Shown piece after piece: positions 1-7,920 of a stretch of DNA of 17,732 nt. The position numbers were made by a program, and so were the translations under genes. The stretch comes from Fodinibacter sp038210185 (GTDB taxonomy: Bacteria > Actinomycetota > Actinomycetes > Actinomycetales > Dermatophilaceae), in NCBI GenBank assembly GCA_038210185.1, contig JBBQWX010000092.1:1-17732 (forward strand), written 5' to 3'. The notes under the pieces are model-generated. The model was not told the DNA's origin and made no database searches. It worked only from the letters and a program-made list of their open reading frames with translations. Positions within the stretch are counted from its first letter, which is position 1, and every line of letters starts with the position of its first letter.

Positions 1-97
1 GGGCCCCGGCCCGGCGCGCCCCCCCCCACCGCCCTACACGCAGCGCCCCCCGCCGGCACGCCCTGGGGCGCCCGTCGACGTCTGGCTGCGGTAGGGC
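1..97. other. window edge, no gene supported
   Basis: Extremely GC-rich sequence downstream of the LicD-like gene, with a run of C bases at 20-27. I see no convincing gene start or terminator. Confidence 0.4.
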
Positions 98-1399
98 TCA
101 GACCTTGGCGGCGGGGGTGCCGGCCAGGTCGGCGTATGACGAGCGGTCCCAGCGGTGGGCGAAGTCCGGGTCGGGCGTGCGCCACCCCTCGCCGTACAGG
201 GCCGCCAGGTAGACCTCCGGCCGAGCCGGGAGTGGGCAGTCGACCCCCAGCAGGGGGGCGGTGGTAGTGGGGTACATGGTGGCGCGGTCGAGGGCGCCGC
301 GGGTGCCGGGGTACCAGGAGATGGCCTCGCCCTCGAAGAGCCCGACGAAGACGTCGACGTGCTTGCCCCGGTGGTTGCGTCCGATCTGACGGTGGGCGGA
401 GTAGGTGCCGCGCACCGAGAAGCCGCGCTCCTCCAGCGCTGCTGTCACCAGGGCCAGGCCGTCAGCGAGCGTCGCCGCCTCGTCGGGCTCGAAGCCGATG
501 ATGATGTCGAGGTCGTCGTCGTGAGGGATGAGCGCCCGGTCGCGCACGACGGCGAGCACCGCGCCGAAGCCGAAGGAGACGTGCGGGGTGACCTCGCGCA
601 GTGCATCGGCCACCTCCACCGCGAACTGCACGTAGGCGGACTGCTCCGCCGCGGTCCAGAACCGGAACGAGCGCGTCGGCCCGTGGATGGTCCACAGGAG
701 CTGGCGCGAGGGCAGCAGCTCGGTGTTGACGACTCCGCGGAAGGCCTTGACGAGGTCGGCGTCGAACCCCTTGTCCCGCAGCGCCTTACGGGCGGCGGGA
801 TAGGCGCCGCGGCAGGTGTCGACGAGCACCGGAACGAGAGCCTGCACCTGGGGGTCGGCGCGGCCGAGGTCGTGCGCCGCCGCCGCGGCGCGCAGCTCCT
901 TGTGGCGGGTGTCCCCTTCGAACAGCACATGCCTGCGCCAGCGGGTGCGCACCAGCACCCGAACCCGCTGCGCGCGCGCCGCGGTGGGGTTGCCGACGTT
1001 GCGCAGACGGATCTCGCTCAGATGCACCGGTCGCGGGAACCGCACCTGGACCCAGCTCAGGTCGTCCTTCTCGGTGTGGACGGTGGTGCCGTCGGGGGAG
1101 TCCCAGTCGAACAGCCGCGCCGCGTCGAACGAGGGTCCGTACTCGTCGTACCACGAGGATGCCGTCACCTCGGAGCCGGCCGAGGCGTCGGATCCGTCGG
1201 CGGTCACCAGGCCTATCGACTGCAGGTGCAGGAACTGCTTGGGCAGCTCGAGCCGCAGCACGCTGACCCGACCGACGTCGACCGGCACCCGGAGCACGCC
1301 GCCTGGCGCGAGGTAGCCGAGCTCCGGGAACCGGCGCGAGATGTCGTCGACGAGGGTGCGGAGCGGTGCGACCCGGTCCTCGCCGGTGAACGCCGCCAC
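98..1399 (-). CDS. LicD-family phosphotransferase with discoidin-like N-terminal domain
   Basis: About 433 residues. The C-terminal half carries the LicD/nucleotidyltransferase-fold signature: a GFGAVLAVVRD segment followed by HDDDLDII at residues about 293-300, the acidic cluster expected to bind metal. LicD-type enzymes transfer phosphocholine or similar phospho-substituents onto cell-surface glycans, and that role is inferred here. Residues about 35-165 look like an F5/8 type C (discoidin) beta-sandwich, with 'SWVQVRFPRPVHLSEIRLRN' typical of such domains, so this may be a glycan-binding plus transferase fusion. I chose the GTG at 1399 because it lies one base after the TGA of the upstream methyltransferase and has AGGG six bases before it. 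An ATG at 1441 would overlap the upstream gene by 41 bp and has a poorer ribosome site. The two genes are probably translationally coupled. The acceptor glycan and the transferred group are unknown. Confidence 0.82.
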   Translation of the reverse strand: MAAFTGEDRVAPLRTLVDDISRRFPELGYLAPGGVLRVPVDVGRVSVLRLELPKQFLHLQSIGLVTADGSDASAGSEVTASSWYDEYGPSFDAARLFDWDSPDGTTVHTEKDDLSWVQVRFPRPVHLSEIRLRNVGNPTAARAQRVRVLVRTRWRRHVLFEGDTRHKELRAAAAAHDLGRADPQVQALVPVLVDTCRGAYPAARKALRDKGFDADLVKAFRGVVNTELLPSRQLLWTIHGPTRSFRFWTAAEQSAYVQFAVEVADALREVTPHVSFGFGAVLAVVRDRALIPHDDDLDIIIGFEPDEAATLADGLALVTAALEERGFSVRGTYSAHRQIGRNHRGKHVDVFVGLFEGEAISWYPGTRGALDRATMYPTTTAPLLGVDCPLPARPEVYLAALYGEGWRTPDPDFAHRWDRSSYADLAGTPAAKV

Positions 1400-1400
1400 G

Positions 1401-2057
1401 TCAGACCCTGCGGAAGAGGGTGCGGGCGACGTAGGCGTCATCGTGGCGGAACTTGGCGAAACCGAACCCTTCGACGGCGTAGGTGACCTCGAACCCACGC
1501 TCGAGGGCGCGCGCCTGGAAGGTGGCGGGCAACACGAACCGGCGGTAGTGCGTCTCGGTCTCCTTGGCCCCCACCCGGTCACGGATGGTGCGGTACTCGA
1601 CGGCGAGCAGGTCGCCCGGGCCGGTCACGGCCGCGGCGAGGTCGAGCAGCACCTTCTCCTCCACGTCGGTGATCGCATGGATGAAGAAGCGCGCGTAGAG
1701 CGCCCTGGGCCCGGCGCCCTCACGGAGGCGGTCGGCCAGGGTGGGGTCGTCGATGGCCGAGCGGATGAAGGTGGCCTTCTCGCCCAGGGCCTCGGCCAGG
1801 TGGGTCGAAGCGGCCACGGCGGCCTTCGACCCGTCGACTCCGGTGACCTCGTGGCCGTACCAGGAGAAGAAGATCGAGTCGCGGCCGTTGCCGCAGCCCA
1901 GCTCGATCACCCGGTGGGGGCGGTCGAGCTCGCCGGCGACGAACGTCGCGAACTGCGAGGGCAGCGGGCGACGCGTCGTCGCCCGTGCGGCGTAGTACTC
2001 GTCCCAGTAGTCCGACCGGTGCTCAGTGGTCGATGAGCTGTGTCGCACCTCAGCCAT
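1401..2057 (-). CDS. class I SAM-dependent methyltransferase
   Basis: 218 residues with a Rossmann-type methyltransferase core. Motif I is VIELGCGNGRDS at residues about 50-61, followed by the second-strand acidic residue in VTGVDGS (Asp75), which should bind the SAM ribose. A later FFIHAI segment fits the motif near the active site. The ATG at 2057 is preceded by GGAGGA ten bases upstream; an upstream in-frame ATG at 2120 lacks this. The gene ends one base before the GTG of the LicD-like gene, so both are probably co-transcribed, and the methyltransferase may modify the same surface glycan or its precursor. That link is inference from position. No membrane segment or signal peptide is apparent, so the protein is probably cytosolic. 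The substrate cannot be read from the sequence. Confidence 0.88.
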   Translation of the reverse strand: MAEVRHSSSTTEHRSDYWDEYYAARATTRRPLPSQFATFVAGELDRPHRVIELGCGNGRDSIFFSWYGHEVTGVDGSKAAVAASTHLAEALGEKATFIRSAIDDPTLADRLREGAGPRALYARFFIHAITDVEEKVLLDLAAAVTGPGDLLAVEYRTIRDRVGAKETETHYRRFVLPATFQARALERGFEVTYAVEGFGFAKFRHDDAYVARTLFRRV

Positions 2058-2106
2058 GCGCGCGCATCCTCCTTCGGACCGCGCCGTCGCGACCCGTCCG
2101 GCCGCC

Positions 2107-2112
2107 AATCTA
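2107..2112 (-). promoter_or_regulatory. candidate -10 box for the methyltransferase/licD-like unit
   Basis: On the minus strand this reads TAGATT, matching TANNNT, about 50 bases before the ATG at 2057. No good -35 hexamer is visible at 16-18 bp spacing, so this is tentative. Confidence 0.35.
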
Positions 2113-2157
2113 GAGGACACTCGGCACGGTGCGCCGCAAGGCCATCCTGGTGAACGT

Positions 2158-2190
2158 CAGGTGAATGCTCTGTCTGGAGCATGCCACCTG
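2158..2190. promoter_or_regulatory. inverted repeat / hairpin in a divergent intergenic region
   Basis: CAGGTG-a-ATGCTC (2158-2170), a six-base loop, then GAGCAT-gc-CACCTG (2177-2190): 12 base pairs interrupted by a small asymmetric bulge. It lies between divergent genes, where no terminator is needed, so an operator or upstream regulatory dyad is more likely. No binding protein can be named. Confidence 0.5.
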
Positions 2191-2197
2191 TGGATAA
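2189..2197 (-). promoter_or_regulatory. perfect DnaA-box match
   Basis: The plus strand reads TGTGGATAA, the exact complement of the classical DnaA box TTATCCACA. It is a single site beginning at the last two bases of the adjacent hairpin, about 40 bp before the ATG at 2237. The match is seen; DnaA binding is inference, since a 9-mer can occur by chance. Confidence 0.4.
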
Positions 2198-2224
2198 GTG
2201 GGCGAGCCCGTCGGCGGGGCTGCC

Positions 2225-2230
2225 TAGCGT
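2225..2230 (+). promoter_or_regulatory. -10 box of a leaderless promoter
   Basis: TAGCGT followed by six bases and then the ATG at 2237, with no Shine-Dalgarno sequence. This is the arrangement of actinobacterial leaderless promoters, where transcription starts at the start codon. Confidence 0.6.
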
Positions 2231-2236
2231 TGGGTC

Positions 2237-2524
2237 ATGACGACGATCCGGGTCGACGCGAGCGAGGTGGCCGAGCTCGGGGTGGCGCTCGCCGAGGTGG
2301 GCGCCGACCTCTTGCTCATGGGCGACCCCGCGGCCGAGCGGTGGGCGCTCGGCCCGGGCGCCGCCGGGCCGGCGGTCGAGGACCTGCTGGGTGGGTGGCG
2401 ACGGGTGCGGCTGGCGCTGGGTCGCTCGCTCGCTGAGCTCGGTGCGGCCGGTGTCGATGCCGGCTCGCTCTACCTCGACACTGAGGCCGGGGTCTCGCGG
2501 TCCTTCGCCGGGGGCTCGTGGTGA
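2237..2524 (+). CDS. small helical protein, EspC/WXG100-like
   Basis: 95 residues, rich in Ala, Leu and Val, predicted to be almost wholly helical: two long amphipathic stretches (residues about 6-30 and 48-72) around a Gly/Pro-rich turn. It opens with IRVDASEVAELGVAL, a start resembling small ESX secretion-associated (EspC-like) proteins. There is no signal peptide, which fits type VII-type substrates or chaperones. The last codon overlaps the next gene by four bases (GTGA), so the two are co-translated and probably form a complex. The start follows directly from the leaderless promoter. The family assignment is by general pattern only; I see no strict WXG motif in this protein. It could also be a lineage-specific cytosolic partner protein. 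Confidence 0.7.
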   Translation: MTTIRVDASEVAELGVALAEVGADLLLMGDPAAERWALGPGAAGPAVEDLLGGWRRVRLALGRSLAELGAAGVDAGSLYLDTEAGVSRSFAGGSW

Positions 2525-3741
2525 GCGGCCTGCCACCCCTGCCCGGGCACCCGGCAGCGGTGCGCCTGCTGGCCGACCGGTTGTCGTCGACGGCCCCGCG
2601 CCTCGGCGCACTCGCCGCCGTGCTGGCCCGGCTGCGTGACGGTGCCACCTGGGACGGCCCCGCCGGAGAGGCCTTCGGCCACCGTCTGCGGGAAATGGCA
2701 CCGGTCCTCGATGCCGTCGCGGCACGGTTGGGTGGGGCCGCCGCGCCGCTGCGGGTGCTCGCCGACGCGATGGAGGAGGCGCAGGCGGTCGTGACCACCG
2801 CCGTGCTCGACGCCGACGAGGCCGAGCACGCGTATGCCGTGCTCGAGGAGCGCGCAGCCCTGCTCGTCGGCACCGGCGCGAGCGAGCAGTCTCCCGAGAT
2901 GCTGGTGGTGCGGCATCTGCAGGTCGAGCAGGTCGAGGCGCAGCAGGCCGCCCGGGCCCGGCACGCGGCGGCGGCCGAGCGCTTCCAGGAGGCCGACCGG
3001 CGGTGCGCGGAGGTGCTTCGCCGGCTCGCGATGGACGACGTCGCCGACTCCCTGCCGTACCGCCTGCTGGCCGGGGTGAGCACCGCCGCCCACGACGTGG
3101 GCACCGTGGGCGCCCTCGCCATCGTCGCGCCTGAGCTGCGGCCCGTCGCAGCCCTGGCCGATGCGGCCGCGGTCGGCGCCGACGCGATGTTGCTCGCCGT
3201 CTACGGCGAGGGCGATGCCGGCCAGCTCGCCCTGGGTGCGGGGGTGGCCGCCGCCGGTGTGGCCGGGGGAGCCCTGCGCGCGGGGGCCACCGCGGGTGCG
3301 CAGCGCACCTCCACTGGCGTGGTGTCCACCGCCCGGCTGACCGGCTCGCAGCGGGTCGCGCTCGGAGCGTTGCGCGAGGCGCGGGCCCGTCGCGACGCCA
3401 TCCGGGCGACGTTCCAGGTTCCGGGAGAACGCGGCACGGCCAGTGCGCTGATCGGCGGTCCGACCCCGCGACGCGCTGCGAGGTGGGCGACCGGCGGCGC
3501 AGTGGCTACGGGTTCGCGTGCGGCCCGGCTCGAGGGCGGAGCGAGCCGGGTCGTGGCGCGGGCACGGGCGCTCGCGCGCGAGCGGGTGAACCGGGCGTTC
3601 CTCGACGACTGGCGCCTGGCCACCGCCAACGGCCCGCAGGCGCAGCGGATGTACGCCTCCGGAGCCACGCTCGAGGTCGCCGCCAAGGGCGCCTCGAAGG
3701 CGGGCGGGGGGCAGGGGGAGGGGGGTGAGAACGCGCGCTGA
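2521..3741 (+). CDS. putative type VII-like WXG-domain protein with long C-terminal region
   Basis: 406 residues from the GTG at 2521, which overlaps the previous stop by four bases and has GGGGG six bases upstream; the GTG at 2518 is an alternative. Residues 1-170 look like long helices with the turn 'TWDGPAGEAF' (Trp44-x-Gly46), the hallmark of WXG100-type helical hairpins. Residues about 110-170 form a charged coiled-coil-like stretch. Residues about 195-260 are Ala/Gly/Val-rich and could associate with membranes. The C-terminal 140 residues are basic and contain no toxin or enzyme motif I can recognise. The layout (small helical partner plus large WXG protein) resembles secreted polymorphic-toxin or scaffold proteins, but no ESX ATPase, EccB-E component or immunity gene is present in the window. 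The function is therefore unknown. Confidence 0.75.
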   Translation: MSGLPPLPGHPAAVRLLADRLSSTAPRLGALAAVLARLRDGATWDGPAGEAFGHRLREMAPVLDAVAARLGGAAAPLRVLADAMEEAQAVVTTAVLDADEAEHAYAVLEERAALLVGTGASEQSPEMLVVRHLQVEQVEAQQAARARHAAAAERFQEADRRCAEVLRRLAMDDVADSLPYRLLAGVSTAAHDVGTVGALAIVAPELRPVAALADAAAVGADAMLLAVYGEGDAGQLALGAGVAAAGVAGGALRAGATAGAQRTSTGVVSTARLTGSQRVALGALREARARRDAIRATFQVPGERGTASALIGGPTPRRAARWATGGAVATGSRAARLEGGASRVVARARALARERVNRAFLDDWRLATANGPQAQRMYASGATLEVAAKGASKAGGGQGEGGENAR

Positions 3742-3773
3742 CGACAGCGGGTGCGTGTCGCTGCACCGGTGGC

Positions 3774-3797
3774 GGCGCCGTGCTGCGCCACGGCACC
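3774..3797 (+). terminator. candidate hairpin terminator after the type VII-like pair
   Basis: GCCGTG (3777-3782), six-base loop, CACGGC (3789-3794), extended by GG/CC after one mismatch. It begins about 33 bases after the stop at 3741. There is no T-tract, which is common for actinobacterial terminators. Confidence 0.45.
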
Positions 3798-3810
3798 GCG
3801 GCTGAGGCGC

Positions 3811-3950
3811 TGGTGCCGGCGCCGGAAGGGGGTGGCGGATGTGGCGGTGGTGGCGCTGCCGGAGGCTGCTGCTCTGGTGCTGGTGACGGCGCCGGAAGGG
3901 GGTGGCGGATGTGGCGGCGGTGGCGCGGCCGGAGGCTGCTGCTGCTGCGG
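3811..3950 (+). repeat. 70-bp tandem duplication, G-rich, upstream of hrpA
   Basis: Two adjacent 70-bp copies (3811-3880 and 3881-3950) share the core GGCGCCGGAAGGGGGTGGCG and then a GTGGCGG-rich part and a GGAGGCTGCTGCT end, with only a few substitutions between copies. The period is not a multiple of three and the true hrpA start is downstream, so this is noncoding. Many GG/GGG runs sit on the plus strand. Confidence 0.85.
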
Positions 3951-3985
3951 TGGCAACCGGTCCGGGGGAAGGGCCGTCATCGACC

Positions 3986-3991
3986 TATCCT
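3986..3991 (+). promoter_or_regulatory. -10 box of the hrpA leaderless promoter
   Basis: TATCCT, seven bases, then the ATG at 3999, with no ribosome-binding sequence. Transcription should begin at or next to the start codon. No -35 consensus is visible at 17-18 bp. Confidence 0.65.
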
Positions 3992-3998
3992 TGGCGCC

Positions 3999-6900
3999 AT
4001 GCCTGCCCAGCCCGTCGACGCGGTCGACCCTGCCCGGCTGCGGTATCCCGAGCACCTGCCCGTCGTCGAGCGCCGCGACGACATCCTCGCGGCGCTGCGC
4101 GAGCACCAGGTGGTCGTCGTGGCCGGTGAGACCGGCTCGGGCAAGACCACCCAGCTGCCCAAGATGTGCCTCGAGCTGGGCCGCGGCAGCGCCGGGCAGA
4201 TCGGGCACACCCAGCCCCGGCGGATCGCCGCGCGCTCGGTCGCCGAGCGGATCGCCGAGGAGATGGAGGTCGAGCTCGGCGCCCTGGTCGGCTACCAGGT
4301 GCGCTTCACCGACCACAGCAGCGACGCGACCCGGCTGAAGGTGATGACCGACGGCATCCTGCTCGCCGAGATGCAGCGCGACCGCGACCTGCGCCGCTAC
4401 GACACGATCGTCATCGACGAGGCGCACGAGCGGTCGCTCAACATCGACTTCATCCTGGGCTACGTCAAGCAGCTGCTCCCGCGTCGGCCAGACCTGCTGG
4501 TCGTCATCACCTCCGCGACGATCGACCCGGCCCGTTTCGCCCAGCACTTCGCCACCGACGAGCGCGGCCGGGTGGTGCGAGAGGTGCCCGTCATCGAGGT
4601 CTCCGGGCGCACTTACCCGGTCGAGATGCGCTACCGCCCACTGGTCGAGCTGCACCCCGACGGGCGGCACGTCGTGGCCGAGCGCGACCAGGTGACCGGC
4701 GTCGTCGAGGCCGTGGAAGAGCTGTGGACCGAGGCGCCGCCCAGCCCGGAGGCGACCGACATCCTCGCCTTCTTCTCTGGGGAGCGGGAGATCCGGGACG
4801 CCGCCGACGCCCTGAACGCCCTGAAGCTGCCCGGCACCGAGGTGCTCCCGCTGTTCGCGCGGCTCTCCGCCGCCGAGCAGCACCGGGTCTTCCACCGCGG
4901 GGCGGGCCGTCGGATCATCCTGGCCACCAACGTCGCAGAGACCTCGCTGACCGTGCCCGGCATCGGCTACGTGGTCGACACCGGCACCGCCCGCATCTCC
5001 CGCTACAGCCAGCGCACCAAGGTGCAGCGGCTGCCGATCGAGCCGGTCAGCCGCGCCAGCGCTGCCCAGCGCGCCGGCCGCTGCGGGCGCGTCGCGCCGG
5101 GCGTGTGCATCCGGCTGTACTCGAGGCAGGACCACGAGGCGAGGCCCGAGTTCACCGAACCCGAGATCCAGCGCACCTCGCTGGCCTCGGTCATCCTGCA
5201 GATGACCTCGCTCGGGCTCGGCGACGTCACCCGCTTCCCGTTCGTCGACCTCCCCGACGAGCGCCAGGTCGCCGACGGCGTACGGCTCCTCGAGGAGCTC
5301 GGCGCCTTCGCCACGGGGGAGCAGGGCCGCGGCCGCCACCGTGGGCGCGGGCGCCGGCTGACGGCATCCGGCAGAACCCTCGCCCGCCTGCCGCTCGACC
5401 CCAGGCTGGGGCGGATGGTCATCGAGGCCGGGCGGCTCGGCTGCACCCGCGAGGTGCTGGTCATCGTCGCGGCCCTGTCGATCCAGGACCCACGGGAGCG
5501 CCCGGTCGACAAGGAGGCCCAGGCCGCCCAGTCGCACGCCCGGTTCAAGGACGAGCGGTCTGACTTCGCCACGCTGCACACCCTGTGGCGCTACCTCAAG
5601 GACCAGCAGAAGGCGTTGTCGCACAGCGCGTTCCGGCGGATGTGCAAGAGCGAGTACCTCCACTACCTACGCATCCGTGAGTGGCAGGACCTGCACGCCC
5701 AGCTTCGCTCCGCCTGCCGGTCGGTGCGCATCGACCCCGCCGTCGCGACGTCCGTCGCCGACGCCGAGCCCGACTGGGACACCATCCACAAGGCGCTGCT
5801 CGCAGGGCTGCTGTCCCACGTCGGCGCTCGCGACCAGGCCAAGCGGGAGTATGCCGGGGCTCGCGGTGCGCGGTTCGGCATCAGTCCCGGCTCGGCGCTG
5901 TTCCGCAAGCAGCCCGACCTGGTGATGGCCGCCGAGCTGGTCGAGACGAGCCGGCTGTGGGCTCGCGTCACCGCCGCGATCGAGCCGGAGTGGGCTGAGG
6001 AGGTCGGCGCGCACGTCGTGGCCCGAACCGTGAGCGAGCCGCGGTGGAGCCGGAAGGCGGGAGCGGCGGTCGCGACCGAGCGGGTGACCCTCTTCGGGGT
6101 GCCGCTGGTGACCGACCGCACGATCCAGTATTCCCGCATCGACCCCGAGGGTGCCCGCGAGATCTTCCTCCGCTCCGCCTTCGTCGAGGGCGACTGGGAG
6201 CCCCAGCACGACTTCTGGAAGCGCAACGTCGCGACCCTCGCAGGGGTGGCCGAGCTCGAGGAGCGCGCCCGACGGCGCGACATCGTCGTCGACGACGAGG
6301 TGCTCTTCGCGTTCTACGACTCCCGCATCCCGCCCGACGTGCCCACCGAGCGGCACTTCGACCGCTGGTGGCGCGGCGAGCGACGTCGTCGGCCCGACCT
6401 GCTCACCCTCACCGAGGACCACCTCACCTCGGAGGCCGGTGAGCGGGTCTCGGCCGCCGACTACCCGCGCACCTGGCGGCAGGGCGACCTCGACCTCGAC
6501 GTGACCTACCAGTTCTCGCCGGGCGAGGCGGCCGACGGCGTGACCGTGCACGTGCCCGTCACCGTGCTCAACCGGGTGACCTCGCAGGGCTTCGACTGGC
6601 AGGTGCCGGGGCTGCGCGACGACCTCGCGGTCGCCCTGCTGAAGTCGCTGCCCAAGGCGACCCGTCGGCACTTCGTGCCGACCCCCGACTCCGCGATGGC
6701 CGCCCTCGCCGAGGCCGACCCCGCCCGCGGCACCCTCACCCAGGAGCTCGGACGGGTGCTCCACGAGCGCACCGGCATCCGCATCCCGCCGGCAGAGTGG
6801 GACCTGACCCGGGTGCCCGACCACCTGCGGATCACGTTCAGCATCGACGGCCCCGGCGGCCGGGTGGTGGCCCGGGGCAAGGACCTCGACGCGCTGCGCC

Positions 6901-7838
6901 CCGAGGCCGGCGGCGCGGTGCGCGCCGGGATGGCACGGGCCGGAGCCTCGCTCGAGCGCACCGGCGTGACCACGTGGAGCGTCGGCACGGTGCCCGAGAC
7001 CTTCGAAGGCCGCGCCGGAGGCCTCACCGTGGAGGGCTACCCGGCCCTGGTCGACGAGGGCACCTCCGTCGCGCTGCGCGTGCTGCCCGACCGGGGTGCC
7101 GCCCGGGCCGCCCACCGCCGTGGGGTGCGACGGCTGCTCCTGCTCGGCACCACCGCACCGTGGAAGCGGGTGCTCGCCAAGCTCTCCAACACCCAGAAGC
7201 TCGCCCTCGCCGACAACCCGCACGGCTCGGTGCCAGCGCTGCTGCAGGACTGCCTCGACGCCGCGGTCGACGACATCGTCGCCGAGCACGTGCCGGGCGA
7301 GGTGCGCACCGAGCAGGCGTATGCCGCCGCCCTCGCCGCCGTGCGCACCCACGCCGCCACCCGGGTGCTCCTCGTCGTCGAGGCGGTCGAGCCGGTGCTC
7401 GTGCTGGCGGCGCAGGTGCGCCGCGCCCTCGACACGCTCGAGCGTGGTGCCGCCTCGGCCCGCACCGCCGCGACCCGAGCCGATGTCCGCGCCCAGCTCG
7501 ACAGCCTGGTGCGACCCGGGTTCGTCGCCGCCACCGGGGTGGCCCGGCTGCGCGACGTGCGGCGATACCTGCACGCGATGCAGCACCGCCTCGAGCGGGC
7601 GGCGACCAACCCGCGCGAGCCGGTGCTGCAGGAGCAGGTGGATGCCGTGGAGTCCGCCTACGCGGACCTGCTCGAGGCCCTGCCGCCGACCCGGCGTGAC
7701 GCGGCCGAGGTCACCGACATCGGCTGGATGGTCGAGGAGCTGCGGGTCAGCCTCTTCGCGCAGACGCTCGGCACGGCGGGCCCGGTCTCCGAGAAACGGG
7801 TGCGGACCGCCATCGCGGCCGTCACGGCATCCGACTGA
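3999..7838 (+). CDS. hrpA: ATP-dependent DEAH-box RNA helicase HrpA
   Basis: 1279 residues, close to the usual HrpA length of about 1300. Helicase motifs in order: Walker A GETGSGKT (43-50), DEAH (140-143), SAT (172-174), the ATNVAETSLTVPG segment (about 309-321), and motif VI QRAGRCGR (357-364). Downstream follow the helicase-associated/OB-fold region and a long C-terminal region of the DUF3418 type found in HrpA. The family unwinds RNA using ATP; in Escherichia coli HrpA acts in mRNA processing and in resolving stalled ribosomes. A Gly/Arg/His-rich insert (GRGRHRGRGRR, about residue 440) sits between the helicase core and the associated domain. I chose the ATG at 3999 because the -10 box lies just upstream; the frame is open back to 3780, but that stretch runs through the 70-bp repeat. 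It stands alone as a transcription unit. Confidence 0.95.
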   Translation: MPAQPVDAVDPARLRYPEHLPVVERRDDILAALREHQVVVVAGETGSGKTTQLPKMCLELGRGSAGQIGHTQPRRIAARSVAERIAEEMEVELGALVGYQVRFTDHSSDATRLKVMTDGILLAEMQRDRDLRRYDTIVIDEAHERSLNIDFILGYVKQLLPRRPDLLVVITSATIDPARFAQHFATDERGRVVREVPVIEVSGRTYPVEMRYRPLVELHPDGRHVVAERDQVTGVVEAVEELWTEAPPSPEATDILAFFSGEREIRDAADALNALKLPGTEVLPLFARLSAAEQHRVFHRGAGRRIILATNVAETSLTVPGIGYVVDTGTARISRYSQRTKVQRLPIEPVSRASAAQRAGRCGRVAPGVCIRLYSRQDHEARPEFTEPEIQRTSLASVILQMTSLGLGDVTRFPFVDLPDERQVADGVRLLEELGAFATGEQGRGRHRGRGRRLTASGRTLARLPLDPRLGRMVIEAGRLGCTREVLVIVAALSIQDPRERPVDKEAQAAQSHARFKDERSDFATLHTLWRYLKDQQKALSHSAFRRMCKSEYLHYLRIREWQDLHAQLRSACRSVRIDPAVATSVADAEPDWDTIHKALLAGLLSHVGARDQAKREYAGARGARFGISPGSALFRKQPDLVMAAELVETSRLWARVTAAIEPEWAEEVGAHVVARTVSEPRWSRKAGAAVATERVTLFGVPLVTDRTIQYSRIDPEGAREIFLRSAFVEGDWEPQHDFWKRNVATLAGVAELEERARRRDIVVDDEVLFAFYDSRIPPDVPTERHFDRWWRGERRRRPDLLTLTEDHLTSEAGERVSAADYPRTWRQGDLDLDVTYQFSPGEAADGVTVHVPVTVLNRVTSQGFDWQVPGLRDDLAVALLKSLPKATRRHFVPTPDSAMAALAEADPARGTLTQELGRVLHERTGIRIPPAEWDLTRVPDHLRITFSIDGPGGRVVARGKDLDALRPEAGGAVRAGMARAGASLERTGVTTWSVGTVPETFEGRAGGLTVEGYPALVDEGTSVALRVLPDRGAARAAHRRGVRRLLLLGTTAPWKRVLAKLSNTQKLALADNPHGSVPALLQDCLDAAVDDIVAEHVPGEVRTEQAYAAALAAVRTHAATRVLLVVEAVEPVLVLAAQVRRALDTLERGAASARTAATRADVRAQLDSLVRPGFVAATGVARLRDVRRYLHAMQHRLERAATNPREPVLQEQVDAVESAYADLLEALPPTRRDAAEVTDIGWMVEELRVSLFAQTLGTAGPVSEKRVRTAIAAVTASD

Positions 7839-7920
7839 CCAACATTGGTGACGGGGGAATCCGACGGGGCGTCCCGGACGTTCAGGGGGATACATGCTTC
7901 ACCCGCGAAAGGCTTGTGCT

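Noticed and set aside
3780..3998. A 73-residue Gly/Cys-rich N-terminal extension of HrpA
   Set aside because: It comes from the 70-bp repeat, whose period is not a multiple of three, and the leaderless -10 box lies downstream of it.
3201..5663. An 820-codon open frame on the minus strand
   Set aside because: It lies opposite the type VII-like gene and hrpA, has low-complexity His/Arg/Pro-rich content, and arises from high GC third positions of the true plus-strand genes.
7839..7862. CCAACATTGG palindrome after hrpA as a terminator
   Set aside because: The stem is only four pairs with a two-base centre, too weak to support.
5667..7895. A 742-codon open frame on the minus strand
   Set aside because: It is wholly antisense to the C-terminal half of hrpA, which has a recognisable protein; no domain is visible in the antisense frame.
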